From Chondrosia reniformis (taxonomy: Eukaryota > Porifera > Demospongiae > Chondrillida > Chondrillidae): a stretch of 64,000 bases of DNA. The stretch covers positions 1,700,001 to 1,764,000 of the forward strand of contig OX359199.1 in assembly GCA_947172415.1 (NCBI GenBank). The letters are read 5' to 3'. Below the pieces are notes generated by a model. That model was not told where the DNA came from. It saw only the letters and a list, made by a program, of their open reading frames with translations, and did no database searches. Position numbers and translations under genes: made by a program. Below are positions 22,001 through 32,700 of the stretch, piece by piece; position 1 is the first letter of the stretch; each line of letters opens with the position of its first letter.

Positions 22001-25000
22001 TCAGGTGGGGTCCAAGATATATTAATTGAGATGACAGTCCCATCAACACTCCACTCACCCACCGTAACATTCTGAACTGGTGTAGGCCCATAACCTAATA
22101 CATTGATAAATAGTGCAGAGGAGATAGAAAGAACATATACAAGCTCTTTTGGTTACTTAGCAGGTAACTATAGAAAGAGATTTCAAACAGTGAGGATTGG
22201 TACTTACTGGGTGCATTCAGTTTCACAGTGTGAATTCTTAGTGGATGGTATCTGTAAAATCCTGACTTCATTGTAGAAATTATCTGTGTGATGGAAGACA
22301 ATAGAAACCAATATTAAGGTATAAAGGACTTAGAGAAGAAGACAAGAAGACAAAGATTACCAGGTATCCTGATGAAAGGTGCTGACCCAGTATTTAAAAG
22401 AAAAAATCAATATTATATGAAACTGTGAGTCAACCTTATCTATACAATATTATTCATAAACCCTGCATACATAGATCAGTGGATAGAACTGGTGATTAAA
22501 GCTGATACAATTAGGTTCAGTATCCAACTACTGCTCACTGTTATCTCTTAATGACAAATATTATGTGTATAATTTAACCACTTCAATTTTACATGCATCT
22601 ATTTACTTGGAATTGATAAAGCTTGTCTTCATTCTTTGGCGGGTAGCGTGAGTTCATCTTGTGATAATAAAATAAATCATTCGGCTGCAATGATACACAT
22701 ATAGGGACAGTATTATAATATTAAATTCTCATATTGGTCAAAGAGGAGACTTACATTTGCAAAAATCCTTTCTGAAGGCAGAATCTGATCAATCAATATC
22801 ACTCCTTCTGCTGCTTTTTTCTTTAGGGTGTGAACACCAATCTCCAAAAAACGCATCCCTTCTCTTACGTAACTAACATTCGGAAGGGTAACATTTAACT
22901 CTAACTCATAATATCCTAAGTTGTTCCAGTTCCAAGTTTCCTTCACATCCAAGGTCAGATTTGGGTCACCTATGAATGTATAGGTACTAACGTATATACT
23001 TGTAAAATAAAAGGAGCCAAATTTATATATATATATATTTATATAGTGCAAGTTATACAATATAATATAAATAATTCATATGGCTCCAAGAAAGGACCTA
23101 GAAACAGAATGGGCATATTATCATAAAGTTTAGGATATAAAACAAATTTTAAATTATGAACACCTGGCTGCGTCTGTTGAACTTTCCGGTGCATTGTCTG
23201 CGTGTACTAAAGAGAGGAGGCCGTCACATTGGAAGGTTGGTTAACCAACAAGAGAGTTATTCCACTAGGAAACAACTGCCCCTGCTCCAGTGGACTGCAG
23301 TGGCCATCCAAAGGGGAAATACAGACGCTGTGCTAGGCACAGCTAATATTGATTCATTCAACTTATTTTAATGTCCTCTATTACTATTAACTAATGATTT
23401 TGCAAGTATATGCTTAAAGTAAGAACACATACATAAATACGTATACATTACCCACCAAAAAAGTCAATATCGACAGTTTTAGTGACTCTATTGTAGCTCT
23501 TGTTTGCATTGGCTTGGGTTGGTTGTGAAATCACCTATAGCACCAAAACAGTATATATAAGTAATCTCTTAATTCAATATCTTTCTCATAAAATTAACTG
23601 TGGACTTACAGTTATACTAAACTGACACTGAAACACAATCTGAAAGTCATCTGTACTTTTTATACGTGTCCCTGTAGCAGTCTGCAGAAACATATAAGTA
23701 CAACTTTGGAAAATTATTACGTATATTTAAAATAGTAATACTGCACTACAAACCTTTGGGAGTACAAGAGTTTTCTCAGGGTAGTCTCTGCAATGCTGGT
23801 GATCGCCAATGACTACACTGGAAACCTTAACTTCATAGTAACTGTTGTTTAACAGGCCATCTTGAGAAGGAGGAACCCAAGAAAGCACCACAATTGCTGC
23901 ATTTTTGTCATCGGGATCCTCAACAAGGTTTGTGGTAAAGTTCCTTACAGCATTAGGAAAATACTTACCTTCATAATAGAACACATTAAACGTTATTATA
24001 TGACCATGAAGACTTGGGATTCATATATACTTAAATGTGGCTATAGATAATCAATATGTATGCATGTACATCTAGATATAAAAAGTGTATATGTAATGGA
24101 TGCATCTTAACTAGGTACATCAGACTTCCAAATTATAGCATGGAACAACTAAATGCATTACTGATTGCATTGATCCAGTTGCAACAATATTTAATTAACT
24201 TGTTAACTTAATCATAAACAATCAAAAACCTATTGTATCAGTGATTAGCTTAATTAGTCCAGAAATACTATAAGGTAAACAACATATGTACTGTAAGTAT
24301 ATAGACACTATATTTCACAAAAACACAACTACGAATATAATTAGATAAACCAACCACAAGTAATCAAATGATGGACATTGTGAAGTGGGAAAACATGAAG
24401 TAAGGGAGCAATCACGGAGATGAACTCAGGAATAGTTGGCTCTGATAGCCAGTGCTCTGCCAATGGGTTACAAATGGCACAGCGAAGCTCCATTCATGCC
24501 TCCTTCTTAAACTATGAACTACATACAGTACATGTATTGCTACCTATAGCTAGCATAAAAGAAACAATTATACTAAATCTAATATACGTAAATACATGTT
24601 TCTGAGATTCATGAGTAATAGACTGGCAATGTACCTCCTCCACAGACCAGAGTTGTAGGAGACCATCCTGATCTCCCATACCGATTCACTACGGCAAAAG
24701 ACACATTTAGAACTTTGCAACTCAAGTTACTGTAAAGTGGCATCTGATTTAAATTGTTAAATGGATCCGCTGAATACTGAAAAAGAGAATCAAATATTAA
24801 AGAGATGATACACAAAGAAAGGTGACAAAAACCAACCATAAAGTGGTAAATATATCCACTGTCTTCGGCCTCCACCCTAATCAAAAACCCATTAAGGTAT
24901 CCCTGCACACTTGCATTGGTGTAGTTAGGAGGTTCACCAGAAGGCTGGCTACCTGAGATGTCAATCTGTAAAGCATCACCTACAGTGGTTATCTGAGGGG

Positions 25001-26677
25001 GACCCACAGGGGCATGGGGCCTAAGCTCTATGTACATAAAAGAAAATTGAGCATCTAAATGTAGCAAGTGATGCAATCATATAATAAAAATAAAAATAAT
25101 AATATTAAAGCAACCCTTAATTAGGCAGAATTCCATATTCTGTACTGGACATCTACATCTATGTATGTAGCTACCTTGATTTCTTTCACTCAACTCTTGG
25201 CCTAACTGACAGCCTGTGAGGCACATTTCATCTGATGTGGCATTAGTTATGTGTTCCTAATATACAATGCAATAAGTAATCAAACACATTAATGAGCACT
25301 CCAATTAAAGAGGAAAATCCAATGTACATTGCTTGCTTACACAGGCAATCCTGCAAATATCCACGGAATTGTTACTGAAGGCATAGGATCCACAACCAGC
25401 TGTACACACATGAAGCTATTCAGCAGAAACAGATAAATAATAAATAAATAAACACAAGAAACAAATAAATAAATAAACACTGGGAACAAATAAATAAATA
25501 AACACTGGGAACAAATAAATATCAGCAAATTAATACATCTAGGTAGAGTACATACATATATATGAATTGGTTACAATTTGAGGATCAGCAAAACTAATTA
25601 GTAATCAAAGTATTAGGACGTTTCAACCCATAGGTCTTCTTCAGCAATTTATCAATTCATTACGAACACAACAAGTATCCCTTATTATTTCGTAACTGTG
25701 TGCGTGTGCTGAGTTTATTTAGGGAACTACACTAGCCAAAACTTGGTAACGGATTTCAAATGTTCTGACCTAATCAAGAACTTTCATCAGTGAAGACGAC
25801 TACAGAGTGTATGCATATACTGTATGTATATTTATACTGCACAATACCGGTATATTTATTCATTTTTATACATAGATGTTTACTGTAGAGTATATACATA
25901 CATATGCATATATGTTTGTGAGTTAATGAATAAAATTAGTATGTGAAAGAACACTTACTGTTGTGTTAAATGATAAAATATCAGCTGATGCCACACTTGG
26001 CCAATAGGGCGTATAGGGGGTTTTCTGAAACATATGAATGCAGATAAATACAAATTTACATTAGTATACCGTAAAGAAGTCCAATATCTCATTGTCATTT
26101 AACAAGTAAGAATTACATCTTACCTCCTTTTGAAAGTACGAGACACTTGGATGAATCTACATAAAACATAGGATAAGCTACATAGATCATTGATTGGTAT
26201 TATTACTACCTGCAGAGTAGCAAATACTATAAATGTACGTATACTACCAATAAATACTTAATCTGATATTATACATACAGTATGTCATAAACGTAGTAAA
26301 ATATATACTGTATATGCACAAGTTAAGAATGCTATACGTATATATATATAGGCAATAATACCATTGCAAAAATATTATACACCTTTTACAAGTAAACAAC
26401 TTATAGGTACGTATTTTATAAAAATCCTAAGCTACAAGCTCTATCACAGTGCAAATGTGGCGGATGAAGGTAGACGTACAGTTTCCATACATCCAATATA
26501 ACAGATTAGGGCATTCTCAAACAACTCCACATAACTGCTGTGAGGTGAAAGTTCTTCACCAATAGCTAGACACTCATTTTCAAATTGACATCTGAGAGCT
26601 TCACCACTGAGAAATAAGTAAAAGAGCCCCAAAATCAAAAGAAAGCTACACAGAGGAGTTGTTGTACAACTGCCCAT
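16090..26677 (-). CDS. receptor tyrosine kinase B (four FN3-like modules)
   Basis: Plasma-membrane RTK. Exons 5' to 3': 26480-26677, 26124-26156, 25959-26024, 25341-25415, 25175-25256, 24837-25027, 24635-24776, 23754-23968, 23610-23681, 23456-23534, 22755-22969, 22607-22684, 22208-22283, 21916-22094, 21740-21802, 20657-20735, 20150-20280, 19785-20019, 18605-18795, 18203-18259, 17920-18117, 16845-17050, 16530-16667, 16090-16381. They total 3291 nt (1096 codons plus stop) in frame. The start ATG is followed by a signal peptide ([15 protein letters not shown]). The Cys-rich N-terminus ([28 protein letters not shown]) resembles the cysteine-rich part of anosmin-type proteins. Four FN3-like modules follow, each starting at a phase-1 intron; [15 protein letters not shown] is typical. 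The transmembrane helix is near 620-647. The fourth exon's acceptor (25416-25417) was chosen because it alone keeps the frame. Confidence 0.88.
17051..17919. other. RTK-B intron, nothing recognised
   Basis: About 870 bp of AT-rich intron between the HRD exon and the kinase-insert exon. I see no exon, RNA gene or clear repeat. Confidence 0.4.
18796..19784. other. RTK-B intron with SINE-like copies and a tandem duplication
   Basis: It holds an inverse-oriented tRNA-like SINE (about 19083-19207), a fragment of the CTATAGGGAACTAAACC repeat family (about 19266-19312) and the first unit of the duplication at 19688-19801. The remainder is AT-rich. Confidence 0.5.
19083..19207 (-). mobile_element. 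tRNA-derived SINE-like copy
   Basis: On the - strand it reads GGAGCATTGCTGTAGCAACTG, then TAGTTAGTGGCAGAGCATTG. This matches the copy at 47437-47560, with a box-A-like motif (TAG..AGTGGCAGAGC). The B box is less clear here than in that copy. Confidence 0.5.
19688..19801 (-). repeat. tandem duplication across an exon end
   Basis: Two adjacent copies, 19688-19742 and 19743-19801, are nearly identical. The second has a 4-base insertion (GTAC) that creates the splice donor actually used, and it includes the last 17 bases of the RTK-B kinase exon. The first copy therefore repeats the exon end (VKLLR codons) inside the intron. Confidence 0.85.
20736..21739. other. RTK-B intron, nothing gene-like
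   Basis: About 1 kb of AT-rich intron between exons 15 and 16. It has a short two-copy direct repeat around 21222-21295 (AAAAACTGAATATG.AAAGGTC). No exon was found. Confidence 0.4.
23969..24634. other. RTK-B intron with SINE-like copy
   Basis: AT-rich intron. On the - strand, 24376-24513 carries a diverged tRNA-like SINE (TTGGCAGAGCACTGG.. preceded by GCATGAATGGAGC), related to the copies at 19083 and 47437. Nothing else is recognised. Confidence 0.45.
24376..24513 (-). mobile_element. tRNA-derived SINE-like copy (diverged)
   Basis: It shares GGAGGCATGAATGGAGC..CGCTG and TGGCAGAGCA with the other two copies, but the B box is not evident. Confidence 0.4.
25420..25520 (-). repeat. AT-rich minisatellite
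   Basis: Three to four units built from AAATAAATAAATAAACACTG then GGAAC, next to exon 4 of RTK-B. This low-complexity stretch overlaps the intron end, just upstream of the acceptor used. Confidence 0.8.
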
Positions 26678-29600
26678 CTTTCTACTTTGGGATCAGACAA
26701 ATGCGGCTAACTAAATAACATAGTTAGTTATAGACTACCATGTTACACTATACACCACAAAAATGTCTAATAAAGAAGGGTTATCTCTATATGCCTATAA
26801 TTAAATTAAATACTGACATAAAAAGAGGGTATATAGAGAAAACTGTTTTGATCAAAATAATCAATAAAACCTTTGAAGTTTTAGTAAAACTACATAAGAT
26901 ATGGCAAATAGAATAAACAATTATATGCCTTAATATCACAATTATGCCTTAATTCTATAAAGCTTAATTAGTATCTAAACACAATTTATATACATATGTA
27001 CGTAATACACATACGTATGTCAGCATACACGCAATAAGAATTGAATTTATATACGTATTATGTATCATATGGAGGTCAGCCAAAAGGAGACAGAAACTGT
27101 TAATACACTGGAGAAACAATTAGTCTAATTTTAGTTGGTAGCCATAAACAAATAAAATCAGTCAATATGTCTTACAGCCTTATGGCTAAGGGCTAGTGTA
27201 TCATATGAATGGAAGGTTACTACAGCAATTAGTACAAAGGGAAATTGATCCGAAAGTCATGCAAAATCCCTTCTAATATTACCCCTTTAATCAGATCTGA
27301 GAGAGCACCAGACACTACACATATGTGTATGCACATTTATAGTCTTATTATATTCCTTTAACAGGCTAGCTTTCATCAGCTTTAAAAATAACATTTATAA
27401 CTTCAATCTGGATTACACAACAAAGTGTTATAAACTATAAAGTGGAAGCACAATATTAATCATATGCATTATTAAGTAATATAACACTATGCATGTATAT
27501 ATACACACATTTCCTTGTTTAATCCTAAATCACCACAGTAACATAAATACGTTCATCCTATCTTCACTACAGCTAAAAACCTTTCAAGTACAATGTACTG
27601 CATCTAAACAAAATATTTGTAAAACGTATATCAGATGTACTGTAATAAGTACTTAAAATAGCATACCTCAATACACATATGAGTGACCAGTACGTTCTCT
27701 CATTTATATATACATAAAATACTAACACATATTGATATCCCCATCGTTCAACTCCCACCCACTCATGTCTCCTGAGGAGCACAATGAGCAATGGGTGGAA
27801 TCCAGAGTTGAATGAGTTGAATTGATGTCAAAGCTTTAAGATTGGCTTCAGATCTTGAAGTCCCCTATTACTTCACATTGACATATTTGAAAGCTTTCAT
27901 CTCATTCCATGTCAATGGTTATAATAACTAAATCCAACCCCCATTTTTAAACATGCTACAACTACTTTAGAGTAAAAGCCATAAAGGGAACGAGAGCTTT
28001 GGATGAGAATACAAGAGGTTTTTCTTTCTTTTCTTTTCCATTGGCCCATACATACGTACGTATATACATATGTGCATTGTGCTGTTATACCATTTGTTTA
28101 CATTTTACAAAATCAGAGACCTTGCACAAAATAACTAAAGTTACATCCTATATGTTTTCATGTTTTAATAAGATTAAATCAGCAAATTTGATAAAAACGT
28201 TAGTTTTGAAAGGGAGAAAGATTAGGAGTTAGCAAATGAAGTGTATCTTAAACTATATACGTATATAGTGTATAAATTGTTTAGTAATTAGATTACATTT
28301 GTCACAAATTAATAGAAGAAATTCGTCCACAGTTCCTAATACCAGTGGAGCCAACTATGCCACTGCATCAAGTTGAAATCTGAGATTCATCTATAAAATT
28401 CAATTTACTGGCGCCATATTACTACAGCTCCTCCTAAACTACCATTGTAAAGGTGTTTTTCTAGTAAATAAAGCACTAATGTGGTTGAATGATGGTAATG
28501 TGTTAATAGAAAGGATATTAATCATATTAGAGGTCTTATGGCTAAGTCATATCTACAGAAGAAGTTACTAATTCAAAGGACACAAATATCAAGTGCCTAG
28601 TTGTTTAGCCTTGCTACAAGGTGAAGATTGCTTTATTAGTAATTGACTTAACTTTGAAGATAACTTTTATTCATTAAACAGCTCACTGTATTTACAACAA
28701 TGTTTCCAACTACTCCCTTATACATGACATGTATTTCTTCCTAAAATTATAGTAGCATTAATAGGCCTTGACCCAAACTAAACATGTGTGTATATCTACG
28801 TAAAATACACAAACCCTGTGTAATGGTAATATCATCATATACATACTGTATATGGATAATAATTGGAGTTTATTATGCAGTTTTATATACGTATATGTAT
28901 ATACATAGGACTTTGGCCCCTCAGGCAAGACTTTGGTCACTTGGCTGGTTTGGCATAATTAACTTCCATTGATTGTCCATAATCTAAGATGTATATATTT
29001 TACATATTACATACACATTACATTTATGTGTGTGTTATTTTGGTGTAAAAATACAAGGAATCTTTGAAATTGGACAGTCTTTATTTAAATAATAATACAC
29101 TAAAATCTAGTATATTGGAACTGTCTGTTTTTAAATAAGTAAGGTACTACTCATAATCAGACTATTAGAGTAGGTAAACCGATAACAATTAACATTAAAT
29201 GTTACATCTTGATACATATGTAAGTACATCAGACATATACATACGTACGTACATATACACACTAAAATGAATGTGTATATTTTAGTGCAGTAATTTTAGT
29301 ACTAATTTAATCAGAGAACAGATGCTTTTAGCCACAAGGTTGTTGACCTTGAGAACTGCACATATAAGGACGGTGGTAATTAATATTATAATTAACCTCA
29401 AACGTAACTGCTTACAAAGCAAAGAGAGCATTCATGGTGGTTTTCTTTAAACCTTAGTATGTCCTATAGGACAATGTATGACTATGCCTTTAAATAAATA
29501 TTTATACATATTAGAGCAGTTCCATATAACATTGAGACAGTAATAATATATAATTAACAGTATACACACATACAATATGTATATAAAATTATATTCTTTA

Positions 29601-30512
29601 TCTTAACTATATCAACATGAAAGGTCTTTGATATGAATATGGCTATATATGGTGTAATCAGGCTATAAACAAATTGTTAGATTATGTACATGGGAAAAAG
29701 AGATACATGAAAAAATTGACAAAATAAGGCACTAAAAAGCTTATAATTAGAAGACATTCTGTTGCTATATGCAACATCTAAAGATGTCAAGTTAATATAC
29801 AACGTTATAAATTACAATAAAGTTTAAAATTAAAAAATGAGATTTATTTGTACAAGGAACAAGACATCAATAGCCACAACTAAGTAAATCTAAAGTAAAC
29901 TTTAAATTAAGTCAATCTTTATCACAATTCGACCAATTAGATATATTTATCTCCCACACTGTGTCAAATCATGTGTGTCACATACTTACATTTTAACACA
30001 GAACTATATCTGAGTTCATTGCTTCAATGCTATCTATTTGCAGCAAAACAAATACATATACAACCTACCAATCATCAGAGATAATCAATTAAATGACAGT
30101 TTTAATGATGATCTGTACCAATTGAAATATCCACACATTATGCTGTATACCTATATGTCCTTCAAAGAAAAAAACTATGACAGCCATATGAAGTAAGGTG
30201 TCAGATAATATAATTGCATTAAGATCAATCAAACAATAAATTTAGATGCTAATTTAATTAAGCAAGTGAAAAACACTGTCTCAGTGATAATCAAACAGGG
30301 CTGGCCAGTGAATGTTCTCTTCAAGTTGCTACTTCTACTTGCTACTTAAATGTGTAAATTAAGAGCTGAACAGGAACAGAAATGTACACACATAGTAAAC
30401 ATATAGGAATCAAATCAATTAAATAACTGCCATAATTTATCAAAAATGACATTACATTATCGCACACTAAGGCATAAACAAAGGTATAGTGCATGATATA
30501 GTGCAAGGATTC

Positions 30513-30690
30513 ACAGAAGATCAAGATAAAGAAAAAGAAAAGACTCCCAGGATCACTGATGAAGGGTGGAATTCCCAGAAACAGCTGTCTGACCCAGTGG
30601 AGAAGAAGATGAAAGAAGGGAAAAGAAGGAAGAAAAGACTTCTGTATCTTCATCCAAAGCTCTCTTCAGGTTTAGTTCCCCTATAGGCTC
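30513..30690 (-). mobile_element. dispersed repeat family with hammerhead core
   Basis: A repeat of about 180 bp. On the - strand it starts GCCTATAGGGGAACTAAACC, runs through AGCTTTGGATGA and a pyrimidine-rich middle, and ends with a segment containing a hammerhead core that reads on the + strand. Sister copies: 46403-46565 (+), 32530-32700 (+), and fragments near 19266, 27975, 34785, 35025 and 35318. It has no coding capacity. Confidence 0.7.
30550..30597 (+). ncRNA. hammerhead ribozyme-like motif (near-complete)
   Basis: CTGATGA (30556-30562), GAAAC (30578-30582), AGCT loop and GTC (30587-30589) are all present. Stem I (GGATCA with TGACCC) has one mismatch. Stem II keeps GGG/CCC but has an A-A mismatch next to the core, so activity is doubtful. 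The core order and the stem III plus cleavage segment are identical to the intact motif at 1894-1961. Confidence 0.55.
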
Positions 30691-30910
30691 ACGTAGGAAA
30701 ATGGTATCTTATGATTCACAAAGTAAGGAATCTTCATCATGAATAGATCAACAGCCATATTCCAGCAGTCAAGTCTGTATTAGGACATTAATATACACAC
30801 ATACATATATGTTTGTTGTTTGTTGTTGTTATGTATGTATATATATTCCACATCACCACCTGTCACACTTTTTCTATTTAACTGGCTTGTATTTCCTCAT
30901 TCTTTCATAT

Positions 30911-30942
30911 ATTGCTGATGAAGACCTCAGGGTCGAAACGTT
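30911..30942 (+). repeat. decayed hammerhead-like core repeat
   Basis: GCTGATGAAGACCTCAGGGT then CGAAACGTTC: the CTGATGA and GAAAC boxes and a GACC/GGTC stem are kept, but stem I does not pair. Relatives are at 31297-31325 (+), 25618-25655 (-), 40428-40450 (-), 20487-20520 (-) and, lacking the first box, 45436-45455 (-). Confidence 0.5.
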
Positions 30943-31491
30943 CAGTTCATGTTGCTGAAGCTCAATAAACCTTCATCTCTTATACATATATAAATACATA
31001 ATATTGATATGTACAATATGCATCATTGAATTTAGCAAATAAATTGCATCAATTCTCGTAACTATGGGTTTTTCATGTCTTAATAATATGTTCAGACTTC
31101 TATAGGTTTTCCCTAGCTAGGTTACCTAGGCAACAAGTCCAGGAAAATAATCTAGTATATTCCTAGTTTCCAAGCCTCACATGTACATACTTTCATATTT
31201 CATTGAAATAAACAGTTTCAAGCAATTAGCCTGTAAACTATGTCAATCCTATATACAGTATACGTATATACATTCATCATTGCATTAATACGTATATTGC
31301 TGATGAAGATCTCTAGGTAAAAAATCTATCCATAAATCTACAGGAAAATGGTGTTTAGATTATTAGTACGTGATTTGCTGGATGTGTATATGTACTAGAG
31401 TAATTGCAATGCTGTGTTCATTACAGTATGTTAAAGATCCAGCAACACTTGTTAAAATTGGTGTTTTACTCTGAGATGCAGAAGTACATAC

Positions 31492-31633
31492 AGAAGTTGC
31501 ATATATACTGAAATTTAAGTAACTTAACCATACACTTCTGTGCTTGGGCGGACCATTCCTACTTCAGGTTAGTGCACCCAAACACAGAAGTGTATGGTTA
31601 AATTACTTAAATTTCAGTATATATGCAACTTCT
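31492..31633. repeat. hairpin repeat with 57-bp arms
   Basis: Arms 31492-31548 (AGAAGTTGCATATATACTG...) and 31577-31633 are reverse complements with only about two mismatches, separated by 28 bases. It is probably a MITE without coding sequence. Confidence 0.8.
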
Positions 31634-32529
31634 ATATGATTAGCCTTATCATATAATCAGTGTCTTGTTTTGATACTTTTTGCAGATGTATTAGTGAACA
31701 CTGCCATTCCTACTTCTAACATCATTTTTGTAAATATTTTTTATTTATTTGTGTATATATGATTGACATAGTTACAGACCACACTCTTCCAGGTTAATTA
31801 TATGAAACTGTTTATTCAGAAACACACTTACTGTACACATTCGTAATTGACATAAAAATATTATAATGCCAATGAACCTTTATGTATGTAAACAGTACCT
31901 TCCCATTAACCTGTCATGATTAATAGCTGATTGATAGGAGCATTCTAGCAAGTTCAACATAGTAATTAAACCTGACCTAGAGTTGGTTACCATGAACACA
32001 CTACATAAACTATAAATTAAATTACAGTGTATCTACGGTTTACCAGGTTACCTCATTGATTAGATTTAGATTGCACTAATGATGACACTTTCTCATCATA
32101 CAAATCCTAAACTGACTTTAATAACTACACAGAGAAAGGTATTATTCTTCAACAACACACTTATAGTAAAATACAGAACAAAAACTAGTGTAATTGTACC
32201 TTAGTGAAATAAGATCTGAAATATAAGCTCAATAGCAAATGTTACACCACTCAAAATAATTACAGTCTACACTATACTTAACTTCCAATTTCACACCTAT
32301 TCAGATACAGTCTTTACCAGCCACAACTTACAATTAGAAAGGTAGTATTTAGGCTGACTAAAAACACTTTCAAAAAGTAATTAAGTCATTGTTACTTATT
32401 ACATTTATTGCAAAACAACCTTTAACTGATCATGATGAATTATCCAAAAATATTTGATACCTATTGAGTAAAGGATTATATATATTTCATGATTTCTTGT
32501 GACTTCATAAAGACTATACAATATCATAC

Positions 32530-32700
32530 AGCAAAGGTCCTATAGCAAACTAAACCTAGTGAGAGCTTTGTATGAGGATACAAGAGTTTTCTCCTCCTCC
32601 TCCTCCACTGGGCTGGACAGCTGTTTCAGTGAATTTCACATTTCATTACTGACCCTGGGAGTCTTTGTCTTCTTCCTGATCTCTTGTGAGACGTGTACAT
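32530..32700 (+). mobile_element. copy of the 30513 repeat family
   Basis: It begins TCCTATAGCAAACTAAACC, then AGCTTTGTATGAGGATACAA, a TCC-rich tract and CTGGGAGTCTTTGTCTT. The hammerhead segment (- strand, about 32604-32660) is degraded: CTGATGA has become AGTAATGA, while GAAACAGCTGTC is intact. Confidence 0.65.

Noticed and set aside
23156..23371. 71-codon open frame with higher GC inside an RTK-B intron
   Set aside because: The flanking RTK-B exons splice in frame around it and no domain is recognisable. It is probably an inserted repeat piece.
25341..25399. Acceptor at 25400-25401 for RTK-B exon 4
   Set aside because: It would shift the frame. The acceptor at 25416-25417 gives a phase-0 exon of 75 nt and keeps the whole 24-exon frame open.
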